In this document: positions 33,801 through 40,850 of the stretch, in pieces | How the letters are laid out: every line of letters begins with the position of its first letter | Position numbering within the stretch: the stretch's first letter is position 1 | Assembly: GCA_019412865.1 (NCBI GenBank) | Contig: DXOJ01000823.1 | Span: forward strand, 1 to 48,129 | Direction of reading: 5' to 3' | From: Bacteroides sp. | GTDB taxonomy: Bacteria; Bacteroidota; Bacteroidia; Bacteroidales; Bacteroidaceae | Length of the DNA: 48,129 nucleotides | The notes under the pieces: model-generated | The model's database searches: none | Seen by the model: the letters and a program-made list of their open reading frames with translations, nothing else | Told to the model about the DNA's origin: nothing | Program-made: the position numbers and the translations under genes

Positions 33801-34728
33801 TAACGGAAAGATGAAACGTTTCCACAAAGGAGCATTCTATCTGGCAGAAGCATTGAAACTGGATATTCTGCCGATCCTGCTTTACGGTAATAACAAAATC
33901 ATTGCCAAAGCACAGCCTTTCAATATCCGGAAAGGAATCATCTATACAGAAATACTTCCCCGTATACCACTAGACGATCTGTCTTTCGGAAGTACTTATC
34001 AGGAGCGTACCAAACGCATATCCGCTTACATGAAAGAGGTTTATGCCCGTATCTGCCGTGAACAGAACACGACGGACAATCCTGCGTTCTACGAAGCTCT
34101 TATCCAGAACTATATCTATAAAGGTCCCGTCGTAGAATGGTATATCCGTATTAAAGTAAAGATGGAAAAGAATTATCGGCTATTCAACCGGTTGATTCCC
34201 GTCCAAGGGCAAATCACAGACATCGGTTGCGGCTTCGGCCCGTTATGCTATATGCTGTCTCTGCTTTCCGAGGACCGGGAAATCCTGGGTATTGATTACG
34301 ATGAAGACAAGATAGCGCTGGCGCAGCACGGATGGTTACGCAACGAGCATCTCCAGTTCAAGCATGGCAATGCATTGGAATATCCTCTGCCGGAAAGTGA
34401 TGTCTTTATCCTGAACGACATGCTTCACTATATGAGCTACGAACATCAACAAACCCTATTGTTGAAATGTGCCGGTCGCTTACGTTCACAAGGAATGATT
34501 ATCATACGCGACGGAAATTCAGCCAACGCTTCCAAGCACCGGTTAACCCGGTTCACGGAATTACTATCCACCCGTATTTTCAACTTCAACCGGACGACCG
34601 GAGAGCTGTATTTCACCACTGAAACCCAATTACGGGAAATAGCAGTCGCCTGTGGAATGGCTGTCGAAATCATTCCTAATGACAAATATACATCAAACAC
34701 CATTTACATATTTAGAAAACCGAACTAG
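30871..34728 (+). CDS. MMPL/RND exporter fused to PlsC acyltransferase and SAM methyltransferase
   Basis: A single 1285-residue chain with three parts. Residues 1 to about 840 are an MMPL-type exporter: first helix near 17-38, a periplasmic domain, a bundle of helices (about 272-410), a second periplasmic domain, and a second bundle (about 665-835, with IFGIGDDFSIFIMDG). About 880-1085 are a PlsC/LPLAT acyltransferase with NHQSFID (903-909) and FPEGTR (970-975). About 1090-1285 are a class I methyltransferase with DIGCGFGP (1117-1124) and the acidic GIDYDED that follows. It would export the aryl-polyene lipid (compare ApeM) and perhaps finish its acylation and methylation at the membrane. The ATG overlaps the GT2 stop (ATGA). 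No frameshift signs between domains. Confidence 0.88.
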   Translation: MTQFFIGLYDYFERHKILFYLSLISCVLLMGFFALQVRFEENITQFFPDTKDSQNTIKVFDNLKIKDKIIIMLSSADTCHRVEPDSLIEAAGQLQQTLTEKAGGKLIKGIFAQVDQSLVQGATDFVYEHLPLFLTDTDYQRFDSLLTDKGIQAVMQKNYTNLLSPAGIALRSYILRDPLGLGSETLKHLQDFQLEANYEIYDEHIFSKDGSTLLMFITPVFSTGSTGKNDELIKILEEELKHVQEKSPTIRAEYFGGPSVGVYNARQIKKDTILTSSLALLIIIVFISLVFKRKRSIPLIITPVLFGGLFALFLIFFIKGSISAIAVGAGSAVMGIALSYSIHMLAHQNHVSTVQQLIKEIAYPLTVGSFTTIGAFLGLIFTSSDLLRDFGLFASLALVGTTLFCLIYLPHFLKGQADVKQGRILRIIEKINAYSYEKNKWLVGGILLITVICLFTSQKVGFNNDMMSLNYEPRHLQQSEEKLLQLFDNDEKTVLFVSVGKDMNQATETYATTNQKLSILKEQGLIKEYASASQFLISPQEQQKRLKKWKDYWTDEKQQQVREQLETAAAEYRFRPGSFDSFYQWMNQPFSEYHYTAQGDDLSGKLLNEWQTSADSITMLISQIRISEPNKEAVYQNFNKDPNVVIFDRSYFANKWVSAINDDFYLILYISSFLIFFALWFSYGRIELTLMSFLPMLISWVIILGLMGILGIEFNIINIILSTFIFGIGDDFSIFIMDGLQNKYRTGQKVLNSHKTAIFFSAFTTVVGMGALVFAKHPALQSISLISILGMIAVVLVAYTIQPLIFRFFIAGPASKGLPPYTLIGLIRTVLLFLLFFIGCIVLRILIILLYPVPVRKSSKQRLVCRLIQITCKGILLLATAVKKEHINKANERFRHPAIIIANHQSFIDILVLLSLSSKILMVTNHWVWHSPFFGAIIRYVDFYYIGEGYEQYMERMRKKVKEGYSIAIFPEGTRTYNGKMKRFHKGAFYLAEALKLDILPILLYGNNKIIAKAQPFNIRKGIIYTEILPRIPLDDLSFGSTYQERTKRISAYMKEVYARICREQNTTDNPAFYEALIQNYIYKGPVVEWYIRIKVKMEKNYRLFNRLIPVQGQITDIGCGFGPLCYMLSLLSEDREILGIDYDEDKIALAQHGWLRNEHLQFKHGNALEYPLPESDVFILNDMLHYMSYEHQQTLLLKCAGRLRSQGMIIIRDGNSANASKHRLTRFTELLSTRIFNFNRTTGELYFTTETQLREIAVACGMAVEIIPNDKYTSNTIYIFRKPN

Positions 34729-34729
34729 T

Positions 34730-36220
34730 ATGAGCAAATATGACATCATCATTATCGGCAGCGGCCTTGGCGGACTGGAATGCGGAGCGATTCTTAGCAA
34801 AGAGGGATTCAACGTATGCGTAGTAGAAAAAAATGCGCAATTCGGCGGATGCTTCCAGACTTACCAACGAAAAGGGCATCTGTTGGATACGGGTATTCAT
34901 TATGTAGGAAGCCTGGATGAGGGTCAAGTGATGAACCAGTATTTCCGCTATTTCGGTATCATGGACAAGCTGAAAATAAAACGCTTGGACGATGCTGCTT
35001 TTGATACGATCTACTATAAAGGAAAAACATACGATTATGCAATGGGGTACCCGCAGTTTATTGAAACCATCTGCCGTTCCTTCCCGCATGAGAAAGAAAA
35101 CTTGAAATGCTATGCCGAACAGCTTCAAGCTGTCGGAAACCTGATTAGCGTAGACCATCTGAAACAAGGCACACTCGCTTTAGAGGGTATGAAATACTTT
35201 TGTACCTCTGCCGCCCACCTGATTGCGGATATCACTCCGGACCCCGCCTTACGAAATGTACTGGCAGGTTCAGCTTTACTCTACGGAGGTTTGAAAGATG
35301 TCTCCACTTTCTACCAGCATGCCATGATTAACCACTCTTATATTGAAGGCGCCTACCGTTTTGTAGACGGAAGTATGCAAGTCAGTCTGGAGCTAATTAA
35401 TGTAATCCGGGCAAACGGAGGGACCGTGCTCAATAACAGTGAAGCCACCCGCATCATCGTTGAAAACGAAAAGGTACAAGGGGTTATCATCAACGGAGAA
35501 GAGCGACTGGAAAGCGACTTCGTCATCTCCAATATGCATCCCCAACGGACATTGGAGATACTGGATAAAAACCGTAGCATCAAGAATGCCTATATTTCCC
35601 GCATCCGTTCGCTGGAAAATACCTACGGCATCTTTACGCTCTACCTGGTAATGAAGAAAAAAAGCACTCCCTATCAGAACCGCAACCTGTATCTGCATGC
35701 GAACAATAAAGTGTGGTATGATAAACTGCTCTATCCGGGACGGACCACCAACTGTATGATTTCCATGCAAGCGTCTTCCGAGGACAGTCAATATGCCAGT
35801 GTCATTTCCATCCTGACACCTATGTATATAGATGAACTGTCTGCCTGGAAGGACACGACTCCCGAACATCGGGGAGGAGACTACCAATCCTTCAAAAAGG
35901 AGAAAGCAGAACAGATTCTCCGCTTCATCCGAGGACATGGCATTGACCTTTCAGAAAACATAGAAGAGATGTATACCACTACTCCATTAAGCTATCGCGA
36001 CTATACAGGAACAGTGGATGGTTCCGCGTATGGGATTATCAAAGATTATAAATGTCCGCAAATTGGCTTCGTATCTACAAGAAGCCGCTTGGGAAATCTC
36101 TTTCTCACCGGGCAAAACCTGAATGTGCATGGTGCATTAGGGGTAACACTAACTGCCATGCTGACTTGTGCGGAGTTTGTAGGACAAGAATATCTGGCTA
36201 AAAAAGTAGGAAATGCATAG
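34730..36220 (+). CDS. FAD-dependent polyene oxidoreductase (CrtI/CrtISO/retinol saturase-like)
   Basis: Protein of 496 residues with an N-terminal dinucleotide fold DIIIIGSGLGGLECG (5-19) and Glu33 for the ADP-ribose, followed by FGGCFQTYQRKGHLLDTGIHYVG, the phytoene desaturase / carotenoid isomerase / retinol saturase signature, and a C-terminal FAD contact LTGQNLNVHGALGVTLTA. It probably saturates, desaturates or isomerises double bonds of the polyene. Such an enzyme is not one of the standard aryl-polyene genes. The start is the ATG 1 nt after the previous TAG; a longer frame from 34652 overlaps the exporter gene. Confidence 0.83.
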   Translation: MSKYDIIIIGSGLGGLECGAILSKEGFNVCVVEKNAQFGGCFQTYQRKGHLLDTGIHYVGSLDEGQVMNQYFRYFGIMDKLKIKRLDDAAFDTIYYKGKTYDYAMGYPQFIETICRSFPHEKENLKCYAEQLQAVGNLISVDHLKQGTLALEGMKYFCTSAAHLIADITPDPALRNVLAGSALLYGGLKDVSTFYQHAMINHSYIEGAYRFVDGSMQVSLELINVIRANGGTVLNNSEATRIIVENEKVQGVIINGEERLESDFVISNMHPQRTLEILDKNRSIKNAYISRIRSLENTYGIFTLYLVMKKKSTPYQNRNLYLHANNKVWYDKLLYPGRTTNCMISMQASSEDSQYASVISILTPMYIDELSAWKDTTPEHRGGDYQSFKKEKAEQILRFIRGHGIDLSENIEEMYTTTPLSYRDYTGTVDGSAYGIIKDYKCPQIGFVSTRSRLGNLFLTGQNLNVHGALGVTLTAMLTCAEFVGQEYLAKKVGNA

Positions 36221-37910
36221 AATAGTCAAAAAGACACTCCAATACACGGGCTTCCTTTTCCTGTCGCTCATCGTTCTATTGATAGCCGGAATCAGCTATC
36301 TCTACTTTTCTGCGGATATGCAAACGCCCAAACATGAGCAAAGCATGACCACAGACAAAGTGATTGATATAGACAGTCTCCACCTCCGGCATTATGGAGA
36401 TAACTTTCTCCGGCACAGCGACAGCGGCTTATGGGAATTGTTTGTGAAAGGGGATGCTTTCCAGAGAGGAGAAGCTATCGGGCAACTGTCTTCCGACCTG
36501 CTCCACCATCAAGAGAAAGTGTTCGTGGATCAGATTCGTGAGATTGTTCCTTCAGACAGTTATCTGAAATTCCTCCGGTTCTTCATTGTATTATTCAACC
36601 GTAATCTGGGTGAGAACATCCTCGAAGAATACCGCGACGAAATCTACGGAATCTCACTATCATGTACGCATGAATACGACTTCATCGGCACTCCTTACGA
36701 ACGCCAGTTGAATTACCATTCGGCACACGACCTGGGACATGCCATGCAAGATTATATGTTAGTGGGATGCAGTTCGTTCGCCACTTGGGGAACACAAAGT
36801 GCAGATTCATCCCTGCTGATCGGACGTAACTTCGATTTCTACGTAGGAGATGCCTTCGCAGAGAACAAGCAGGTGGCTTTTTATGTACCGGAGCAAGGAT
36901 ACAGGTTTGCTTCCGTCGGATGGCCCGGTATGATAGGAGTGTTATCCGGCATGAACGAGACAGGTCTTACCGTGACAATTAATGCTGCCAAATCTGCTGT
37001 CCCCACAGGTTCCGCCACCCCTATTTCCATCCTGACCAGAGAGATTCTGCAATATGCAGCCACTATTGATGAAGCCTTTGCCATCGCCAAAAAACGGGAA
37101 ACATTCGTCTCCGAATCCATATTGATAGGTTCTGCCAAAGATGGCAAAGCCGCGATTATCGAGAAATCTCCGGAGAAAACTGTGCTTTTCACCGGAAAAG
37201 AAGCCAATCGGCTCATCTGCACCAACCATTACCAATCGGAAGAATTCAGCAAGGACGAACGAAACATGGAAAATATCCGCACTTCCGACAGCCCATACCG
37301 TTTTGCACGATTAACGGAACTCATTAATGAGGATCTTCCGATCGATGTCTCCAAAGCCGCCTCTATCCTGCGTGACCACAAAGGCCTGCAAAACACAGAC
37401 CTGGGACTGGCCAACGAAATGGCCATCAATCAGTTTATTGCCCATCATTCCGTCATCTTCCAACCGGAGAAACGGCTGATGTGGGTATCGACCTCTCCCT
37501 GGCAATGTGGGAAATACGTAGCCTATGACCTGAATAAGATATTCAAGGACACGATTAATTGGCAACACGAAATATACAGTTCCAACCTGACCATTCCGGA
37601 AGATAAATTCATCGACACACCGGAGTTCCAGCATCTTCTCACGTATAAGAAACTGACTCCGCTTTTATTGAAGAAAATCAGAAAAAAGGAACAGATAGAG
37701 GAATCTGTTTTAAAAACATACCAAGCCTCCAATCCTTCCCTATACTATGTATATGAAGTAATAGGAGATTACTACGAGGCCATGCAGCAATCTAAACAGG
37801 CCATTGCATACTGGCAACAGGCATTGAAGAAATCCATTCCCAAGTTGCAAGAGAAAGAACGTATCCAACAGAAAATTCAAAAACAATCCAAAGATGGAAA
37901 AGAATCCTGA
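36213..37910 (+). CDS. C45/acyltransferase-type Ntn-hydrolase, membrane anchored
   Basis: Protein of 565 residues with one N-terminal membrane helix (about 12-33) facing the periplasm. An Ntn-hydrolase domain of the penicillin acyl-CoA:6-APA acyltransferase / linear amide C-N hydrolase family follows. The likely nucleophile is Cys186 in LVGCSSFATWG, with the partner motif LLIGRNFDFYVG, and a middle block GWPGMIGVLSGMNETGLTVTINAAK. The C-terminal 100 residues look TPR-like (YYVYEVIGDYYEAMQQSKQAIAYWQQALKK). It could attach the polyene acid to its final acceptor, or cleave an amide or ester. It overlaps the oxidoreductase by 8 nt and the ligase by 17 nt. Confidence 0.75.
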   Translation: MHRIVKKTLQYTGFLFLSLIVLLIAGISYLYFSADMQTPKHEQSMTTDKVIDIDSLHLRHYGDNFLRHSDSGLWELFVKGDAFQRGEAIGQLSSDLLHHQEKVFVDQIREIVPSDSYLKFLRFFIVLFNRNLGENILEEYRDEIYGISLSCTHEYDFIGTPYERQLNYHSAHDLGHAMQDYMLVGCSSFATWGTQSADSSLLIGRNFDFYVGDAFAENKQVAFYVPEQGYRFASVGWPGMIGVLSGMNETGLTVTINAAKSAVPTGSATPISILTREILQYAATIDEAFAIAKKRETFVSESILIGSAKDGKAAIIEKSPEKTVLFTGKEANRLICTNHYQSEEFSKDERNMENIRTSDSPYRFARLTELINEDLPIDVSKAASILRDHKGLQNTDLGLANEMAINQFIAHHSVIFQPEKRLMWVSTSPWQCGKYVAYDLNKIFKDTINWQHEIYSSNLTIPEDKFIDTPEFQHLLTYKKLTPLLLKKIRKKEQIEESVLKTYQASNPSLYYVYEVIGDYYEAMQQSKQAIAYWQQALKKSIPKLQEKERIQQKIQKQSKDGKES

Positions 37911-39189
37911 AATTCAGTTCCGCTCACCGGAAGATATCAAAAGCTATCAGGAAGAACAGTTAGCCAAAGTGTTAGCCTACCTGCAAGCACATTCCAAGTT
38001 CTATCAACAGATGTTTGCCGAACATCACATTGATATCAATCAAATAAAGACGATTGAAGACTTGCAACAGATCCCCGTCACTACCAAGACGGACCTGCAA
38101 CTCCATAACGATGATTTCATCTGCGTAGACAAAGAGGAAATTATCGACTATGTGACGACTTCGGGCACATTGGGAGATCCGGTCACTTTCGTACTCACCT
38201 CTGAAGACCTGGACCGTCTTTCTTACAACGAATACTTATCTTTCACCACCACCGGATGCACCAAGCAAGATATTCTTCAATTGATGACTACCATCGACCG
38301 CCGTTTCATGGCAGGCTTGGCATATTATATGGGAGCCCGCGAACTGGGTATGGGAGTGATCCGTGTAGGCAACGGCATCCCGGAACTGCAATGGGACACG
38401 ATTCGACGGATACATCCGACTTGTGGAATGGTGGTCCCCTCTTTCCTTATCAAACTGATAGAGTTTGCCGAAAAGAACCATATCGACCATAATACCTGTT
38501 CCATGCAGAAGTGTATCTGTATCGGAGAAGCATTGCGCAATCAGGAATTCCAGTTGAATACGCTCGGACAGAAGATACACGATAAATGGCCTGCCTTGCA
38601 GTTGTATTCCACTTATGCCTCCACCGAAATGCAGTCGTCCTTTACCGAGTGTAATGAATTCCACGGAGGACATTTGCAACCGGAACTTATCATTGTAGAG
38701 TTTCTGGATGATAACAATCGTCCCGTGGAAGAGGAAGAAGCAGGGGAAGTAACGATCACGACGCTCGGAGTCAAAGGGATGCCGTTGCTCCGTTTCAAAA
38801 CAGGCGATATTTGCTACCACCACACCGATCCCTGTGGTTGCGGGAGAAATACCATCCGCCTAAGCTCCATCCTCGGCCGGAAAGGACAAATGATTAAATA
38901 CAAAGGAACGACGTTGTATCCGCCTGCATTATTCGACATTCTGGATAATATACCTTCGGTAAAAAACTATATCATTGAAGTTTATACCAATGAATTGGGA
39001 ACGGATGAGATTCTGATTCGTATCGGAAGCGAGAACCGTAGCGAAGCCTTTGCCAAAGAGATTAAAGATCTGTTCCGTTCGAAAGTCAGAGTGGCGCCAA
39101 GCATCAATTTTGAATCGGCAGAGTACATTGCCAAGATACAAATGCCTCCAATGAGTCGAAAAACGATAAAATTCATTGATTTACGATAA
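37894..39189 (+). CDS. PaaK-type acyl-CoA/acyl-ACP ligase for the aryl starter
   Basis: AMP-forming adenylate enzyme of 431 residues, phenylacetate-CoA ligase family. It has the phosphate-binding loop TTSGTLGDP (88-96), YSTYASTEMQSSF (aromatic/ATP motif), and LLRFKTGD with the Asp that binds the ribose. A cysteine-rich DPCGCGRN turn is typical of PaaK relatives. The most economical role is activation of the 4-coumarate made by the ammonia-lyase, for loading on CoA or on one of the ACPs. It is the last gene of the operon. Confidence 0.85.
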   Translation: MEKNPEIQFRSPEDIKSYQEEQLAKVLAYLQAHSKFYQQMFAEHHIDINQIKTIEDLQQIPVTTKTDLQLHNDDFICVDKEEIIDYVTTSGTLGDPVTFVLTSEDLDRLSYNEYLSFTTTGCTKQDILQLMTTIDRRFMAGLAYYMGARELGMGVIRVGNGIPELQWDTIRRIHPTCGMVVPSFLIKLIEFAEKNHIDHNTCSMQKCICIGEALRNQEFQLNTLGQKIHDKWPALQLYSTYASTEMQSSFTECNEFHGGHLQPELIIVEFLDDNNRPVEEEEAGEVTITTLGVKGMPLLRFKTGDICYHHTDPCGCGRNTIRLSSILGRKGQMIKYKGTTLYPPALFDILDNIPSVKNYIIEVYTNELGTDEILIRIGSENRSEAFAKEIKDLFRSKVRVAPSINFESAEYIAKIQMPPMSRKTIKFIDLR

Positions 39190-39197
39190 TTATTTTC

Positions 39198-39205
39198 TAC
39201 TTTTG
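39198..39205 (+). promoter_or_regulatory. -7 box for the two outer-membrane protein genes
   Basis: TACTTTTG matches TAnnTTTG and lies 41 nt before the ATG at 39246, so these genes need not depend on the polyene promoter. Confidence 0.5.
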
Positions 39206-39245
39206 GAAGTTAGTAACCAACTATATCACTTTAACATTAACGTAT

Positions 39246-39815
39246 ATGAAAAAACTTATTCTATTCTTATTCTTGAGCACGAGCCTGTTCTGTTTCGGAC
39301 AAGGCAAGAGTGCATTGAAAGACATTCAGTCTATTAAGTTCTATGGGGTAGACTACTCCCAAGTAAAAATTTTCGGTGCAGATGAATCACCGGCACAATT
39401 CAAAGATGCTTTCAGACGTATCAATGAACTGTTCATCACAGAAGCTAAGAAGTATAACGTAGGAAAACAATTGAAAAAAGAAGTGACAGAGATTTCACTG
39501 GATGCCGTTAATCAGGTGAACGAAAACATCGACCTGACCGAGCTAATGACTGCTAAAAGAGAATATACTCTTAGTAAAGAGCAAATCAAAGCAGCCATCA
39601 ACGCATTGCCTATCCAGAAAACACCCGGAGTAGGTATGGTGTTTATCGCACAGTTCCTGGACAAATCAAACAATAGAGGTACGTATGAAGTCGTATTCTT
39701 CAATACCGAAACAAAGGAAATCATTGAAGAATGGATCACCGACGGCAAGGCACGTGGTTTCGGATTGCGCAACTATTGGGCAGGCTCTATCTATAGCGCA
39801 CTCAAGAAATTATAA
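39246..39815 (+). CDS. Secreted protein of unknown function
   Basis: Protein of 189 residues with a signal peptide (MKKLILFLFLSTSLFCFGQ). The mature part is mixed alpha/beta with SIKFYGVDYSQVKIFGADESPAQFKDAFRRINELF and a C-terminal FFNTETKEIIEEWITDGKARGFGLRNYWAGSIYSALK. It looks like a soluble periplasmic protein; I do not recognise a named family. It is 17 nt upstream of a beta-barrel gene and probably co-transcribed with it. Confidence 0.8.
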   Translation: MKKLILFLFLSTSLFCFGQGKSALKDIQSIKFYGVDYSQVKIFGADESPAQFKDAFRRINELFITEAKKYNVGKQLKKEVTEISLDAVNQVNENIDLTELMTAKREYTLSKEQIKAAINALPIQKTPGVGMVFIAQFLDKSNNRGTYEVVFFNTETKEIIEEWITDGKARGFGLRNYWAGSIYSALKKL

Positions 39816-39832
39816 ACCAATAATATATAAAC

Positions 39833-40573
39833 ATGAGAAAACTACTATTATTGCTGACCTTATTGTTAAGTATCAGTACTTATGTCGCAGCACAGAACTA
39901 CACAGAAGTAGTGTATTTAAAGAATGGCAGCATTATTAAAGGAGTAATCATTGAACAAGTGCCCAATGTCTCTTTAAAAATCAAAACAGGTGATGGCAGC
40001 CTCATCATCTGTCAGATGAATGATGTGACTAAAATCACAAAAGAAGAGCGGTACACAAGAGATTATCGTAAGGATACCAACGACCGCAAAGCCGCAAGAA
40101 ATACATTAAAAGGCTATAAGGGTTTCGTAGACTTTGCATATATTGGCGATGTGAGCGACTACAATGCCTCTAAAATTGAATTATCAACCACACATGGTTA
40201 TCAATTCAACAATTATTTCTTTGTAGGTGGTGGCGTTGCTTTCAACTACTATACCGATGCAGATCTTTATGCAGCCCCCATCTATGCTAACTTCAGAGCT
40301 AACTTCATCAACAAAAAAGTGACTCCGTTCGCCGACGTAAAAGCCGGATATGCTGTAGGAGACATAGAAGGAGCGTATGCTTCAATAGGAGTAGGAGTAC
40401 GTTTTTCTTTAAAAGGGAAAAAGGCCTTGAATTTAGCTTTGATGTATAACTTCCAAGATTATGACGCCACAACGGATTATAGTTACAGCTATGGAGGGCA
40501 TTATTATCATAACAGTTGGAATGATACATGGGAGTTACATGGAGTAGGAGCTAGATTCGGATTTGAATTCTAA
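39833..40573 (+). CDS. Small outer-membrane beta-barrel protein
   Basis: Protein of 246 residues with a signal peptide (MRKLLLLLTLLLSISTYVAAQ). A short SH3-like beta region follows (VVYLKNGSIIKGVIIEQVPNVSLKIKT, the pattern seen in many Bacteroidetes envelope proteins). From about residue 95 an amphipathic beta-barrel runs with alternating aromatic residues and ends in Phe (GARFGFEF), the usual outer-membrane signature. The C-terminal loop is Tyr-rich (YSYSYGGHYYHNSW). Function unknown. Confidence 0.82.
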   Translation: MRKLLLLLTLLLSISTYVAAQNYTEVVYLKNGSIIKGVIIEQVPNVSLKIKTGDGSLIICQMNDVTKITKEERYTRDYRKDTNDRKAARNTLKGYKGFVDFAYIGDVSDYNASKIELSTTHGYQFNNYFFVGGGVAFNYYTDADLYAAPIYANFRANFINKKVTPFADVKAGYAVGDIEGAYASIGVGVRFSLKGKKALNLALMYNFQDYDATTDYSYSYGGHYYHNSWNDTWELHGVGARFGFEF

Positions 40574-40610
40574 GCCTGTTTGCAATACAGATAAATTTCT
40601 TACCCTACTA

Positions 40611-40641
40611 TTGCTTTTCACTAATTAATTTTGTATCTTTA
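40611..40641 (+). promoter_or_regulatory. Promoter of a putative small RNA
   Basis: TTG (40611-40613), 20-nt spacer, then TATCTTTA (40634-40641), one base off the -7 consensus. Predicted start near 40648. Confidence 0.4.
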
Positions 40642-40647
40642 GTAATT

Positions 40648-40722
40648 TTCATCCTTTTGAGGATAGCTAGTCACCTTATAGAATGATAAATGTCACCCTA
40701 TAAGGTGACATTCGTCTTTTTA
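40648..40722 (+). ncRNA. Putative small RNA ending in a terminator hairpin
   Basis: About 75 nt from the predicted start. The first hairpin is ATCC-TTTTGA-GGAT, followed by a region that pairs GTCACCTTATA (40670-40680) or GTCACCCTAT with TATAAGGTGAC (40699-40709), then a T-rich end. No start codon gives a credible ORF. It may instead be only the terminator region of the barrel gene. Confidence 0.35.
40691..40722 (+). terminator. Rho-independent terminator, near-perfect palindrome
   Basis: TGTCACCCTATAAGGTGACA (40691-40710) is palindromic at 18 of 20 positions and is followed by TTCGTCTTTTT. A third half-site, GTCACCTTATA, lies at 40670-40680 and could form an alternative stem. Confidence 0.65.
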
Positions 40723-40764
40723 TAAAGTGCCCATTGTCCCGTTACAACAGGACAACCACCCGAC

Positions 40765-40830
40765 TGCATAAAAAGTCACTAGTTTCTGCACTGAAAAGTC
40801 TTAATCTATGCACTGAAAGACCTTAAATAC
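40765..40830. repeat. Three tandem 22-bp repeats
   Basis: Units start at 40765, 40787 and 40809, each exactly 22 bp, each beginning TGCA(c/t), with an AAA(a/g)GtC core and a TTAATcTA-like end. Units 2 and 3 are closest. They lie 21 nt beyond the 3' end of the phosphodiester glycosidase gene. No spacers, so not CRISPR. Confidence 0.7.
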
Positions 40831-40850
40831 AATGAAGAATAATGGAAACG

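Noticed and set aside
40765..40830. CRISPR array
   Set aside because: The three units are directly adjacent with no spacers and there are no cas genes in the window.
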